DNA of 64,000 nt from Agromyces bracchium (GTDB lineage: Bacteria; Actinomycetota; Actinomycetes; Actinomycetales; Microbacteriaceae). The stretch lies in NCBI RefSeq assembly GCF_009709675.1, contig NZ_WMLB01000031.1:1-64000 (forward strand), given 5' to 3'. The translations under genes were made by a program, and so were the position numbers. Shown here in pieces: positions 25,679 to 34,907 of this stretch. The notes below the pieces were generated by a model that was not told the DNA's origin, did no database searches, and saw nothing but the letters and a program-made list of their open reading frames with translations. Each line of letters begins with the position of its first letter. Position 1 is the stretch's first letter.

Positions 25679-26476
25679 TCAGAGGCGATCCGTGGTGAGC
25701 TGCAGCACCTTGAACTCGCCGCCGGCCGGGTCGACGACAACGCCCCAGAGGCCGAAGCTCAGCTCGTTGTCGACCGTGTTGACGCGGCCGCCGCGTTCGA
25801 CCGCGATCTCGGTCGCACGCTGCTGGTCGACCACGTTGAACCACGGCAGCCAGTGCGGCGGCAGGAACGCACGCGCCTCCTCCGCGACCTCATACGAGCC
25901 GCGCAAGGCACGCCCCTCCTCGTCGCGGAAGAAGTGGATGCCGTGGTCGAGTGCCTCGACTCGCTGTCCCGGGAACAAGGCGTGCTGGAACCGGATCTCG
26001 GCGCCCAGGTCGTGGTTCGTGGGGTCGACGAGTGACATCCTGCCGAGCTCCGTCGAGGGGATCACCGCGTGTCCCGCATCGGGCTCGGCGAGGCCGAACC
26101 ACGCGCCGAAGGGGTCGGTGAGCTCGATCGCGCGTCCCGGGATTCCGATGCGCTTGTCTCGCGTCTGCACCACGGCGCCTGCCGCGACGGCGCGGGCCAC
26201 TGCCGCATCCAGGTCGTCGGCGCCGAGGTAGCAGCGCCATCCGATGCGACCGTCGTCGAGCGCAGGATCGATGCGGACCCCGGCCACCACGTCGCCGTTG
26301 CGCGTGAACAGGCCGCGATCGCCGTCGAGTTCGAGCCGCCAGCCGAGGACGGCGTCATAGAAGTCGGCGAGTCCGTCGGCGCTCCGCGCCTCCAGCTCCT
26401 GCCACACGGTCGTGCCGACGGGGTAGTCGCGGTACGTCACGGTCTGCTGTCCCTGGGTCTTCGTCGTCGTCGTCAT
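25679..26476 (-). CDS. Two-domain VOC (glyoxalase/dioxygenase-fold) protein
   Basis: A 265-residue protein made of two vicinal-oxygen-chelate domains, about residues 20-130 (starts TTVWQELEARSADGLADFYDAVLGWRL) and 145-260 (ends WGVVVDPAGGEFKVLQ). This arrangement is common in actinobacterial Cfp30B-like VOC proteins. Extradiol metal ligands are not obvious, so it may bind rather than cleave an aromatic compound. Its start overlaps the stop of the hydroxylase gene upstream (26473-26476), so the two are co-translated. Confidence 0.8.
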   Translation of the reverse strand: MTTTTKTQGQQTVTYRDYPVGTTVWQELEARSADGLADFYDAVLGWRLELDGDRGLFTRNGDVVAGVRIDPALDDGRIGWRCYLGADDLDAAVARAVAAGAVVQTRDKRIGIPGRAIELTDPFGAWFGLAEPDAGHAVIPSTELGRMSLVDPTNHDLGAEIRFQHALFPGQRVEALDHGIHFFRDEEGRALRGSYEVAEEARAFLPPHWLPWFNVVDQQRATEIAVERGGRVNTVDNELSFGLWGVVVDPAGGEFKVLQLTTDRL

Positions 26477-27885
26477 GCGGCCGCACCGCCAGTCAGGGGC
26501 GCACGATCGTCGGTGGCATCATCCGTCTCCGCCACGCCATCCGCTTCGACGGCCTGGTCGTAGCCGGCCTCGCCTGCGAAATGGAACGCCATCGCGGGCG
26601 CCGCGAAGAACTGGAACTGGTCGGTGCGACTCACGGTCGTCCAGATGTCGCGGAAGTACCGCTGCATGGCCTGGCCATCGGCCGAGAAGCCGGTGCCGGC
26701 GGTGCGGATGAGTTCCTGCAGCGCCTCCCAGACGAGCTCCTCGACCACGAAGTACTGGTTGTTCAGGCGCATCGCGCGGCCGGCGTCGAAGGTCTCGCCG
26801 GCGGTGACGAGCCGCCGAGCGAACTCCTCGTACTTGCGGCCACCGTCGAAGAGGGCGCCGGCCGCGGCATCCACCTTCGCCATCGCCATGCCGAGCACGC
26901 GACGCCAGTCGTCGGAATCGGCGCGGAGGCCGCCGTTCGGGTCGAACGGGGCACGGGTCGTGCGGATGATCCGCTCGTACTCGTCGACCGCGGCATAGCC
27001 GAGACCGACCGCCGCCGCCGCGACCTCGCCCTCGGCGAAACCGAAGAAAACGCCCGAGTAGAGCGGGTTGCCGTGGATGCAGTAGCCGACGGTCGGCTCG
27101 GCGACCTCGCTCGTCCAGGTCTCGGCGACGACTCGGTTGGCCGGGACGAACACGTCGGTCATCTCGATCCCGTTCGAGCCGCTCCCACGCATGCCGATCA
27201 CGCGGCCCCAGTCGTCGAGCACCGTGTAGTCCTCGCGGTCGACGACGATCCAGGCGCGGTACTCGGGCTCGTCGTCCGTGGCCGGGATCATCACGGTCGG
27301 GAAGAAGTGCGTCGAGTACGGCGCGCCCGAGCAGTAGCGCCACTTGCCCGAGACGCGGAAGCCGCCCTCGACGGGCACCGCGGTCGCGACGGTCGGGTTG
27401 CCGCTGGCGGGCGCGATCATGTATCCGAGCTTGCCGAAGACCTCGTCCTGCGCTTCGAGCGGCCAGTACGACGAGAGCGTGAGCGTGTGCGCGACCGACA
27501 GCGACAGGCACCATGCGGTCGACGGGCATCCACGGCCGACCTCGGCGATCAGGGCGAAGAACGCGGGCACGCCGAGTTCGAGCCCGCCGAAGCGTCGCGG
27601 AAGGAGCACCTTGTAGAAGTCATGCTCGAGGAAGTACTCGTGCACGTCCGGCCCGTACTGGCCGTCCTCCTCGGTGCGTGCCTGCCGCTCGCGCAGGGTG
27701 GGGCGGATGTCGCGGGCGGCCGCGAGCAGGCGCTCGAGCTCGCCGCGCACCCGCGCGTCGTCGTTCGTCACCGGGAACACCGAGTACGGCCCGGAGAGCC
27801 CGGGCTCTCCGGTGAGCGGCGGAGTGGCGAGGCCGGAATTGGTGGCCATGGGGTTCTGTGTCGCTGACACTTTGGCTCGGGACAT
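26473..27885 (-). CDS. Acyl-CoA-dehydrogenase-fold flavin-dependent monooxygenase (HsaA / HpaH-C2-like)
   Basis: A 470-residue group D flavin monooxygenase, oxygenase component. It follows the HsaA/C2 pattern: RPTLRERQARTEEDGQ, then YKVLLPRRFGGLELG, GCPSTAWCLSLSVAHT, VSGKWRYCSGAPYSTHFF and WGRVIGMRGSGSNGIEM. A normal acyl-CoA dehydrogenase catalytic Glu is absent. It would hydroxylate a phenolic ring with reduced flavin from a partner. The ATG at 27885 has GAGGAAG upstream and is preferred over the longer frame to 27963. It is the second hydroxylase family of the island, co-translated with the VOC gene. Confidence 0.85.
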   Translation of the reverse strand: MSRAKVSATQNPMATNSGLATPPLTGEPGLSGPYSVFPVTNDDARVRGELERLLAAARDIRPTLRERQARTEEDGQYGPDVHEYFLEHDFYKVLLPRRFGGLELGVPAFFALIAEVGRGCPSTAWCLSLSVAHTLTLSSYWPLEAQDEVFGKLGYMIAPASGNPTVATAVPVEGGFRVSGKWRYCSGAPYSTHFFPTVMIPATDDEPEYRAWIVVDREDYTVLDDWGRVIGMRGSGSNGIEMTDVFVPANRVVAETWTSEVAEPTVGYCIHGNPLYSGVFFGFAEGEVAAAAVGLGYAAVDEYERIIRTTRAPFDPNGGLRADSDDWRRVLGMAMAKVDAAAGALFDGGRKYEEFARRLVTAGETFDAGRAMRLNNQYFVVEELVWEALQELIRTAGTGFSADGQAMQRYFRDIWTTVSRTDQFQFFAAPAMAFHFAGEAGYDQAVEADGVAETDDATDDRAPLTGGAAA

Positions 27886-28015
27886 GTGGCACTTCCTCGA
27901 AGGGTCGATGGGTGCCTCAAGTCTCGGCGCGCCGGCGTGGGTGCCCAATGGTCGCATCGCCAATCAGGACCGTGCTCGTTGTGCACGGTGCATGGATGGC
28001 CGGCGCGATCGTGGC

Positions 28016-28870
28016 TCAGGCAATCGAACCGTGGTGCGCCGGGAACAGGTCGACGTGGTCGATGAGCTCGCCCGGTGCGTCGTCGTCGTCGGTGACGGGC
28101 AGCGATCCGAGCAGCGGCCGCGGGAGGAGCTGGCTGAATGCGAACAGGTCGCCCCATGGGTCCTCGAGCACCGCGTAGAGGTTGAAGGGCGAGCGCGTCG
28201 GCGGGATCAGTACGCGCGAACCCGACTCGGCGGCGCGCGCGACGTGCATGACGAGGTCCGCGACCTCGAAGTACACGATCCAGCACGGTCGCACCGCGAA
28301 GCCCGCCACGCCGTGCAGTCGGAAGACGCCGGCCGCGATGCGCCGGCCGCGGCACAGGAACCGCATGTCGTACGGGTCGTCGACCATGCGCAGGCGTCGA
28401 GCGTCGAACACCGCTCGGTAGAACGCCTCGGTCTCCTCGACGTCGAACGCCGAATAGTCGACGTTCGCGTGCCTGCCCGCGATCTCGGGCGGGACGGCCT
28501 CGACGAGCCGGCAGCGCACGCCCGCCGGGTCATGCACGATCCAGCGGCCGTCGGCATCCTGCTCGGCGAGACCGCCGAGCTGCTGCGCACGCATCACCGC
28601 ACGCGCGGCATCGTCGACCAGGAACGCGGGCGTCCACCCCGTAGGTGCGTCGGGCGCCGTCTGCCCCCTCACTGCGGTGACACCGACGCGCGCGAGCGCT
28701 TCGCCCGGGCGCGAACCCGGCGACAGTCCCAGGAGCCACTCGTAGTACACCGCGGCGTCCGTCGGCGCGGCGCTTTCGAGTTCGAGGCCGACGAAGACGT
28801 CGTCGCCCGATCGGTCGATGGCGGCCACGCCGCCTCCCTTCTGTTCCCCGGCCCGGGCCGTGCGGCTCAC
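28016..28870 (-). CDS. VOC-family protein (two-domain)
   Basis: A 284-residue protein with two VOC-like halves (FVGLELESAAPTDAAVYYEWLLGL at about 27-50 and HANVDYSAFDVEETEAFYRAVFDA at about 135-160; ends YAVLEDPWGDLFAFSQ). Its GTG start overlaps the stop of the PucR-type gene (GTGA, 28867-28870), so both are co-translated. Likely a ring-cleavage-linked or binding protein; ligands for an active metal site are not clear. Possibly acts with the extradiol dioxygenase upstream. Confidence 0.75.
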   Translation of the reverse strand: MSRTARAGEQKGGGVAAIDRSGDDVFVGLELESAAPTDAAVYYEWLLGLSPGSRPGEALARVGVTAVRGQTAPDAPTGWTPAFLVDDAARAVMRAQQLGGLAEQDADGRWIVHDPAGVRCRLVEAVPPEIAGRHANVDYSAFDVEETEAFYRAVFDARRLRMVDDPYDMRFLCRGRRIAAGVFRLHGVAGFAVRPCWIVYFEVADLVMHVARAAESGSRVLIPPTRSPFNLYAVLEDPWGDLFAFSQLLPRPLLGSLPVTDDDDAPGELIDHVDLFPAHHGSIA

Positions 28871-30039
28871 GATGCGGCTCCCGTCGACGGCGTTGCTCCC
28901 GAAGGCGTCGTGGACGCCAACATCGGACCTGGCTCGTCCGCGAGCGCGAGATACGCGAGCCAGAGCGTCGCGATGGTCGCGCTCGACTCGATGTCGGCAC
29001 CCAGGATCTCGGTGATCTGCCGCAACCGGTAGCGGAGGGTGTTCCTGTGGATGAACAGTCGGCCGGTCGCTGCCGCGACGTCGCGGTCGGCCTCGAGGTA
29101 GACGTGCAGCGTCTCGACGAGCGCACTGCCGTGCGCGGCGTCGTGCTCGATGAGCGGCCGCAACTGGTCGCGCGCGACATCGGCCAACGGCACGGTCGTG
29201 TTGGTCATGACGAGCAGCCGGCTCAGGTCGAGACGGCCCGGGTGACGGACGCCGTCGACGTCACCGTCGCGCAGCGCGGACAGCGCCTCGAGGTAGGCCG
29301 CGCGCAGACCTGCCCCGCCGACGTGCGATCGGCTGACGCCGACGCGCGCGTGCGCGCCGATCTCGGCGAGCTGCCCGCACAGGTTCTGCGCGATCCGCTC
29401 GACCATCGGATCGTCGGGAACGACCATGAGCACGGAGTCGTCGCGCACGATTCGCAGGAAGGGGTCGGGCCGATTCCCCATCAAGGCGTAGATGCCGCCC
29501 CACGGCAGTCGTTGCAGCGCCGACCCGGGCATCTCGGCCGAGCCGAGGAGCACCCGGTGCGGCACGGTGGCGTCGACGCCGACGGCGCGCAGCCGACCGA
29601 TCGCCTCGACCTCGTCGACGCGCCGGGCGAGCACGTCGTCGATGAGGCTCGCGGCCAGTTCCCGACGACCCTGCTGGGCCGCCCGCAGCCGGGCGAGCTC
29701 GAGCACGATGAGGTCGGCCGCCGCGTCGAGAAGTCGACCGCGGTCGTCGTGCACACGCGCCGCCAGAAGCGCGACAGGCTCACCCTCGTACTCGACCGGG
29801 TGCACGAGGAACCCGTTCGCCTCGCCGGTTCGACCGGCCGCGCGGCGCACGGCTTCGGCATCCCAGATGGCGCGGGCGGGAGCGGTCGCGATCATGCTGC
29901 CGCCGAGATCGAAGAGGCCGACCTCGGCGCCGAGTGCGCTCCGGAGCGCGCCGACGAGGTGGGTGAGCCCGCCGGAGCGCGCCGCGAACACGAGCCTCCG
30001 CAGGGCATCGGCGACATCGTCGGAGCGAACGGCGCTCAC
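28867..30039 (-). CDS. PucR/CdaR-type transcriptional regulator
   Basis: A 390-residue regulator. The C-terminal helix-turn-helix of the PucR family is clear: TLHVYLEADRDVAAATGRLFIHRNTLRYRLRQITEILGADI. The centre has a GGDEF-like/regulator fold (RVLLGSAEMPGS...), and the N-terminus an uncharacterised sensor. The GTG at 30039 has a full GGAGGTGA site; the longer open frame to 30099 is unlikely. It sits between the extradiol dioxygenase (98 bp upstream) and the VOC gene (overlap), so it probably activates this ring-cleavage unit. Confidence 0.88.
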   Translation of the reverse strand: MSAVRSDDVADALRRLVFAARSGGLTHLVGALRSALGAEVGLFDLGGSMIATAPARAIWDAEAVRRAAGRTGEANGFLVHPVEYEGEPVALLAARVHDDRGRLLDAAADLIVLELARLRAAQQGRRELAASLIDDVLARRVDEVEAIGRLRAVGVDATVPHRVLLGSAEMPGSALQRLPWGGIYALMGNRPDPFLRIVRDDSVLMVVPDDPMVERIAQNLCGQLAEIGAHARVGVSRSHVGGAGLRAAYLEALSALRDGDVDGVRHPGRLDLSRLLVMTNTTVPLADVARDQLRPLIEHDAAHGSALVETLHVYLEADRDVAAATGRLFIHRNTLRYRLRQITEILGADIESSATIATLWLAYLALADEPGPMLASTTPSGATPSTGAAS

Positions 30040-30136
30040 GTCACCTCCGATCGTAGGCGGGCGTGGTCCAAGTCTGGCGGGGCGCGGCATCCGTCTCAAC
30101 CGCGGGTGGGATGCCGCGACATCCCACCCGGCGACC

Positions 30137-31045
30137 TCACTCGTAGATGCCGCGGAGGCTCTCGCGCTCGGCCGCGATGCTCGCCTCGTCGAACCGGAAG
30201 TATGAACGTGGCGGCAGCATGCCCCAGACGTTCGAGCTGTGCCGGTCGTCGGGGAACTCGCGCACCTCGTGCGCGAAGTCGATCTGCTCCATGTCGCAGT
30301 AGAGCTCGACGAAGCAGTCGTTCTCGGGGACGCGCACGTACCCGGCGAGGTTGCCGCCGATGCCGTGGCGCACCGGGCCCCACGGGAACACCCGGCCGTG
30401 CTGCGAGAGGTGGTCGAACGACTGGCGGACCATGCCCCAGTCGGCCATCTCGAATGCGACGTGGTGGAAGTGGGGCGTGCCGGTGTTCACGAACGCGTTG
30501 ACGTGGTGGTCGGCGCCGACGCGCAGGAAGGCGCCGGCGTCGCTGCCGAGGCGATCGGTGAGCTGCTGGCCGACGACGTTGACATAGAAGTCGACCATCG
30601 TGTTCACGTCGGCGGTGAGGTAGTTCACGTGCCCGATGCGGCGGAAGAGGCCGGGGCCCTGGTCTGTCGTGAGCCGGGAGGCGACCGGGAAGACATCCTG
30701 CCCGGTGCGGGGGCGGAAGGGCACGTACCGCACGCCGTTGCCCTCCGGGTCCGTGAAGCTCACGGCCTCGTCGGTGCGCGTGTAGTCGACGCCGACGGAC
30801 TTCAGGTGGGCCTCGGCGTCGTCGAGCGAGAAGTCGGGGTGCAGGTTGTAGGCGGCGTACTGGATGCCGACCTCGTTCGAGGTCTCGAGCACGATCGAGT
30901 ACGGCTCGTAGTTGACGGCGAGGAACGAGGTGCGGCCCTCCCGCTCGCGCTCGTGCAGGCCGAACTCGGCCTGCCAGCTGTGGCTCGAGGCGTCCAGGTC
31001 CTCCACGCCGAACTTGACGTGGTCGATGTCGTAGAGCTTGATCAT
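30137..31045 (-). CDS. Extradiol ring-cleavage dioxygenase (VOC, catechol 2,3-dioxygenase-like)
   Basis: A 302-residue type I extradiol dioxygenase that would open a catechol-type ring beside the hydroxyls using Fe(II) or Mn(II). Two VOC domains are present; the C-terminal one keeps the metal triad H139 (GHVNYL), H195 (HHVAFEM) and E247 (VELYCD). The ATG at 31045 has AAGGAAG upstream. It is divergent from the glutamine-synthetase-like gene across 172 bp and heads a minus-strand unit with the PucR and VOC genes. The hydroxylases of the island could supply its catechol substrate. Confidence 0.9.
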   Translation of the reverse strand: MIKLYDIDHVKFGVEDLDASSHSWQAEFGLHEREREGRTSFLAVNYEPYSIVLETSNEVGIQYAAYNLHPDFSLDDAEAHLKSVGVDYTRTDEAVSFTDPEGNGVRYVPFRPRTGQDVFPVASRLTTDQGPGLFRRIGHVNYLTADVNTMVDFYVNVVGQQLTDRLGSDAGAFLRVGADHHVNAFVNTGTPHFHHVAFEMADWGMVRQSFDHLSQHGRVFPWGPVRHGIGGNLAGYVRVPENDCFVELYCDMEQIDFAHEVREFPDDRHSSNVWGMLPPRSYFRFDEASIAAERESLRGIYE

Positions 31046-31120
31046 GATGCTTCCTTGCCGTGCCGGTGGTGATCGTGGGCGGTCGTCCGCGTCTCGACTG
31101 TTTCTTTTGTCGATACGGTC

Positions 31121-31133
31121 ATAGTACTATAAT
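31121..31133 (+). promoter_or_regulatory. Promoter -10 and palindrome between divergent genes
   Basis: TATAAT at 31128-31133 is a consensus -10 for the plus-strand ligase gene, with a weak TTGTCG further upstream. It overlaps the 10-bp palindrome ATAGTACTAT (31121-31130), a likely operator able to affect both divergent units. Confidence 0.5.
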
Positions 31134-31217
31134 CAACATCACTCGCAAGCAACGGATGACGCGGCGGTCGCCCCGACTCCGTTCGCCCCACCACGAACTC
31201 GCGGAAGGCCGGATCGA

Positions 31218-32594
31218 ATGACCCTCACCGCCTCATCCACCGAGGCCGGCACGCCCGGCCGCCCTGACCCGGACCACGACGCCGCGGCCTCGCAGACCGA
31301 GCCCGGCTTGGAGCACCTGGAACGGCTGCTCGCGCGTGGCATCCGCGTCATCCGCGTCGTGCACGCCGACCTGTTCGGCCGGCAGCGCGCCAAGCAGTTC
31401 CCGGTCTCGTCTCTGCCGCAGCTCCTCGGCGGCATCGCCTACTCGAAGATGAGCGTGGCGGAGGACCTGCTGGGCGTGCCGGTGGACGAGACGCAGTTCC
31501 CGCAGCTGCTCGGCCACCCCGACCTGCACGCCCGCATCGAGCCCGACACCGCCGTCATCCCGCCGTGGGAGCCCGACGCGATCTGGGTGCTCGCCTCGCT
31601 CTGGGAGCACGGTCGCCGATCCGAACTCTGCGCCCGCGGGCAGCTCGCCGCTGCGCGCGAACACCTCGCCGCTGCGCTTGGGCTGACCGCCCAAGCCGCC
31701 GGCGAGCCCGAGTTCTACCTCTTCAAGCAGCCGACCGGCGACGGCGGTCGCGGCGCGCCGTACGCCCCGGACGGCGTCTCGTACACGATCGACCGCATCA
31801 CCGACCCGGATGGCGCGGTCGGCCGGATGCACCGGGCGCTCATCGACTTCGGCATCGGCGTGACCGTCGTCAACCGCGAGTTCTCGCCCGGCCAGTTCGA
31901 GGTCAACCTCCACCACGGTGAAGCGCAGGTCGCCGCCGACCAGGTGTTCCTCCTCAAGACGGCCATCAAAGAGCTCGCCCGCATCGAGGGGCTCGAGGCC
32001 GTGTTCATGGCCAAGCCCGTCACCGGCGAGGAGGGCAGCAGCCTCCACGTGCACCTCTCCTTCTGGGACGAGGCCGGCCGCAACGTGTTCGCGACCGACG
32101 ACGGCGGCATGAGCGATGTGCTCACTGCCGCGATCGGCGGCATCCAGGCGCACGCGGCGGCGCTGCTCGCATTCGCCTCACCGACCGTCAACTCGTACAA
32201 GCGGCTCCGCGGAAACGGGCTCTCGCCACGGCGCAGCAACGTCGCCGAGGACAACCGCTACACGTTCGTGCGGGTCCCCGCCGAGCGTGGCCCCGCCACG
32301 CGCTTCGAGCTGCGCGCGGGGGACGCGAGCGCGAGCCCGCACCTGCTCACCGCTGCGATGCTGCACGCCGCCTGCGACGGCATCGCGCGGGGTATGGTGC
32401 CCACCCCGGACGGTGCGCCGCTCCCCCGCTCGCTCGAGGAATCGATCGCGGCACTCGAGGCCGACGAGCTCTTCACCAACGCGTTCGGGGCCGAGCTCGT
32501 CGGCGTCTACGCGGCCGTCAAGCGCCGCGAGATCGAGGCCTTCGAGGCCTCCGTCACCGACTGGGAGTGGAACCTGTACCACTCGCACGCGTAG
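31218..32594 (+). CDS. Glutamine-synthetase-family gamma-glutamyl-amine ligase (PuuA/IpuC-like)
   Basis: A 458-residue ligase of the glutamine synthetase superfamily. Catalytic segments are conserved: GEPEFYLF (metal-binding Glu), PGQFEVNLHHGEA, MAKPVTGEEGSSLHVHLSFW, NSYKRLRGNG and RFELRAGDASASPHLL. The N-terminal half is divergent from housekeeping GlnA, as in enzymes that add glutamate to amines (putrescine PuuA, isopropylamine IpuC, aniline TdnQ). It would use ATP and glutamate to protect an amine as a gamma-glutamyl amide. Neighbouring PuuC-, PuuD- and PuuR-like genes support this role. Confidence 0.85.
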   Translation: MTLTASSTEAGTPGRPDPDHDAAASQTEPGLEHLERLLARGIRVIRVVHADLFGRQRAKQFPVSSLPQLLGGIAYSKMSVAEDLLGVPVDETQFPQLLGHPDLHARIEPDTAVIPPWEPDAIWVLASLWEHGRRSELCARGQLAAAREHLAAALGLTAQAAGEPEFYLFKQPTGDGGRGAPYAPDGVSYTIDRITDPDGAVGRMHRALIDFGIGVTVVNREFSPGQFEVNLHHGEAQVAADQVFLLKTAIKELARIEGLEAVFMAKPVTGEEGSSLHVHLSFWDEAGRNVFATDDGGMSDVLTAAIGGIQAHAAALLAFASPTVNSYKRLRGNGLSPRRSNVAEDNRYTFVRVPAERGPATRFELRAGDASASPHLLTAAMLHAACDGIARGMVPTPDGAPLPRSLEESIAALEADELFTNAFGAELVGVYAAVKRREIEAFEASVTDWEWNLYHSHA

Positions 32595-32602
32595 CCACGC
32601 GT

Positions 32603-33817
32603 TCAGGCGTCCCACACGGCGGGGAGGTGCTTCGCGCCGCGGAACACGAATCCCAAGACCTCCGGAGCGCGCTCGGGGTGCGGCCGTAGGCCAGGGAGCC
32701 GGCGCACGGTCTCCTCGATCGCGATGCGTCCGATCCCGCGCGCGAGGAAGTGGCCGGCGCAGTAGTGCTCGCCATAGCCGAAGGTGGCGTTCGGGTGCAT
32801 CATCCGGTCGAGGTCGTACCGGTCGGCATCCTCGTAGCGGGACTCGTCGCGATTGGCCGACGCGACAGCGAGCTGGATCCGGGCGCCTGCCGGGATGCGC
32901 ATGGCGCCGTGGGTGATATCGTTCCGGGCGGTGCGGGCGACCGTGCCGATCGGGGCGATCCACCGCAGCCCCTCCTGGAGGGCCGGACCGGCGAGGCGTT
33001 CCGGGTCCGCGGCCAGCGCCGTGAGCTGCTCCGGGCGTGAGAACAGGCCGAGGAACGTATTGGCGACGGCGTTGCCGGGCTCCTGGAAGCCTCCGAGGAT
33101 GATCACCCGGATCGAGGCGATCACGTCGTCGTAGCCGCGTGGCTCCACGCCGTCGGGGATGCCGCCGTGCAGCATGTGGGCGATGATGCTGTGGTCGGGC
33201 TCCCGGCGCAGGCGCTCGACCCGGTCGCGGAGGAAGCGGTCGATCTCGCGGAGAGATGCGGATGCTGCGGCCGCGCGCTCCTCGTCGCCGTCGGCGTTCG
33301 TGTGGCCGTCGCTCAGGGTGTGGAACCAGCGCACGAGGGTGGTGTCGTCGATGTCGGCCAGTCCCAGTTGATCGCCGACGACGCGCACGCTGATCCGTTC
33401 GAACAATTCACTCGTGAGGTCCGCCTCGCCGTTCGGGCGGATGCGCTCGAGGAACTCGATTACGACGGGCCGCGCGGCATCCTCGATGTATGAGTTCACG
33501 ACCCTCGGGCGGAGCCGGGCGTCGATGCCGGCCCGGAGGGCGCGGTGCTCGTCGCCCTCGATGCGCAGCACGTTGGGCGAGCCGAAGAACTCGTCGTCGA
33601 TCTCGTGCCCCGGCACGAGGTCGTCGTGCCGGCCGCCGATCGCGACGCAGTCGTCCCACCGGGTGACGAGCCATTCGCCGAGTGCGGGGAGGTGGGCGAC
33701 GGGCGCGCTCGCACGGAGGGCGGCGTACATCGCGTAGGGGTCGCGCTCCAGGTCGGCGAGGGTGATCGACGCGGGGTCGATCGAGGTGGGGGTGACGGGC
33801 GATGGGGTGATGGTCAT
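32603..33817 (-). CDS. Cytochrome P450
   Basis: A 404-residue soluble P450. The heme ligand is Cys353 in FGYGEHYCAGHFLAR, the K-helix ExxR is EGLRW, and the I-helix reads IILGGFQEPGNAV, where the usual acid-alcohol pair is replaced by E-P. The ATG at 33817 has GAGGGG upstream. It is divergent, across 148 bp, from a FMN/2Fe-2S reductase that could be its electron donor, and it is convergent with the ligase gene 8 bp away. In this cluster it may oxidise a carbon of the gamma-glutamylated amine; this is inference. Confidence 0.92.
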   Translation of the reverse strand: MTITPSPVTPTSIDPASITLADLERDPYAMYAALRASAPVAHLPALGEWLVTRWDDCVAIGGRHDDLVPGHEIDDEFFGSPNVLRIEGDEHRALRAGIDARLRPRVVNSYIEDAARPVVIEFLERIRPNGEADLTSELFERISVRVVGDQLGLADIDDTTLVRWFHTLSDGHTNADGDEERAAAASASLREIDRFLRDRVERLRREPDHSIIAHMLHGGIPDGVEPRGYDDVIASIRVIILGGFQEPGNAVANTFLGLFSRPEQLTALAADPERLAGPALQEGLRWIAPIGTVARTARNDITHGAMRIPAGARIQLAVASANRDESRYEDADRYDLDRMMHPNATFGYGEHYCAGHFLARGIGRIAIEETVRRLPGLRPHPERAPEVLGFVFRGAKHLPAVWDA

Positions 33818-33965
33818 GGCTGCCCCTCTCGGGCGAGTCGGTCGGATGCTGCGAGGTTCGCATCGCGCGCTTCGTCGGCCTATCGGGGGAATCACCGATG
33901 GACCGCGCGGCCGGCGAGCCGGACGCTGGAGCCAATCCCCGCCCGACCCCGCACCGGAGGCACCA

Positions 33966-34907
33966 ATGACCCCGTCGATCTCGATGACCGTCGTCGACCG
34001 CAGTGAGGCCGCGGCCGGCATCGCGGTGCTCCGCTTGCGCCCCGCTGACGGTGCGCCCACGCCCGTCTGGGCCGCCGGAGACCACGTCGACGTCGGCACG
34101 CCGTACGGTCTCCGCCAGTATTCGTTGTGCGGTCGTCCGGACGACGGCGCCTGGACCATCGCGGTGCGCCGCGATGCCGGCGGCCGCGGCGGGTCGCGAT
34201 GGCTGCACGAGACGGCCCGGATCGGCGTCCGGATCGACCTCGGGGCGCCGCGCTCGACGTTTCCGTTCCGGTCGGCACCGCGGTACGCGTTCATCGCGGG
34301 CGGTATCGGCATCACCGCGGTGCTGTCGATGCTCGATCGTGCGTCGGCCGACGGTGCCGACTGGACGTTGCTGTACACGGTTCGCGATGCCGACGGCCAC
34401 GCCCTTGCCGACCACCTTCCCGCAGATCCTCGGGTCACGCTGTGGTCGAGCGCGCGGGACGGACGCGTCGACGTCGGCGAGGTGCTCGATGCGAATCCGG
34501 ATGCCGCAATCTACTGCTGCGGGCCCGCCGGGCTCATCGACGACGTGCGCGAGGCCGCGGCGGCTCGAGGCCGCGCCGCATCCGTCACCATCGAGCGGTT
34601 CGAGGCGATCGACCGCCGGACCACAGAGGTCGCGGTCGATCGACCGTTCGACCTGCATCTGGCCCGAACCGGCCGCACGCTCCTGGTGCCGGCCGACCGC
34701 TCCGCGCTCGACGCGCTCGGCGACGCCGGCGTCTTCGTGCCGAGCTCCTGCCGCGAGGGCATCTGCGGATCGTGCGAGCTGCCGGTCCTCGCCGGCGAGG
34801 TCGACCATCGCGACTCCGTGCTCGACGACGCCGAGCGGGCCGAGCACGCGTGCTTCTTCCCGTGCGTGTCGCGTGCGCACGGCCGCGCGCTCACGATCGA
34901 CGCATAG
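33966..34907 (+). CDS. Phthalate-reductase-type FMN/NAD(P)H/2Fe-2S oxidoreductase (VanB-like)
   Basis: A 313-residue one-piece electron donor. The flavin domain motif is LRQYSLCG, the NAD(P) domain follows (FIAGGIGITAVLSML, YCCGPAGLID), and a C-terminal plant-type ferredoxin has ligands C262, C267, C270 and C300. It passes electrons from NAD(P)H to an oxygenase. The ATG at 33966 has GGAGG upstream. Placement opposite the P450 gene suggests a two-gene P450 system equivalent to the fused P450-PFOR (CYP116B) type. It overlaps the end of the convergent luxR-type gene by 17 bp. Confidence 0.9.
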   Translation: MTPSISMTVVDRSEAAAGIAVLRLRPADGAPTPVWAAGDHVDVGTPYGLRQYSLCGRPDDGAWTIAVRRDAGGRGGSRWLHETARIGVRIDLGAPRSTFPFRSAPRYAFIAGGIGITAVLSMLDRASADGADWTLLYTVRDADGHALADHLPADPRVTLWSSARDGRVDVGEVLDANPDAAIYCCGPAGLIDDVREAAAARGRAASVTIERFEAIDRRTTEVAVDRPFDLHLARTGRTLLVPADRSALDALGDAGVFVPSSCREGICGSCELPVLAGEVDHRDSVLDDAERAEHACFFPCVSRAHGRALTIDA

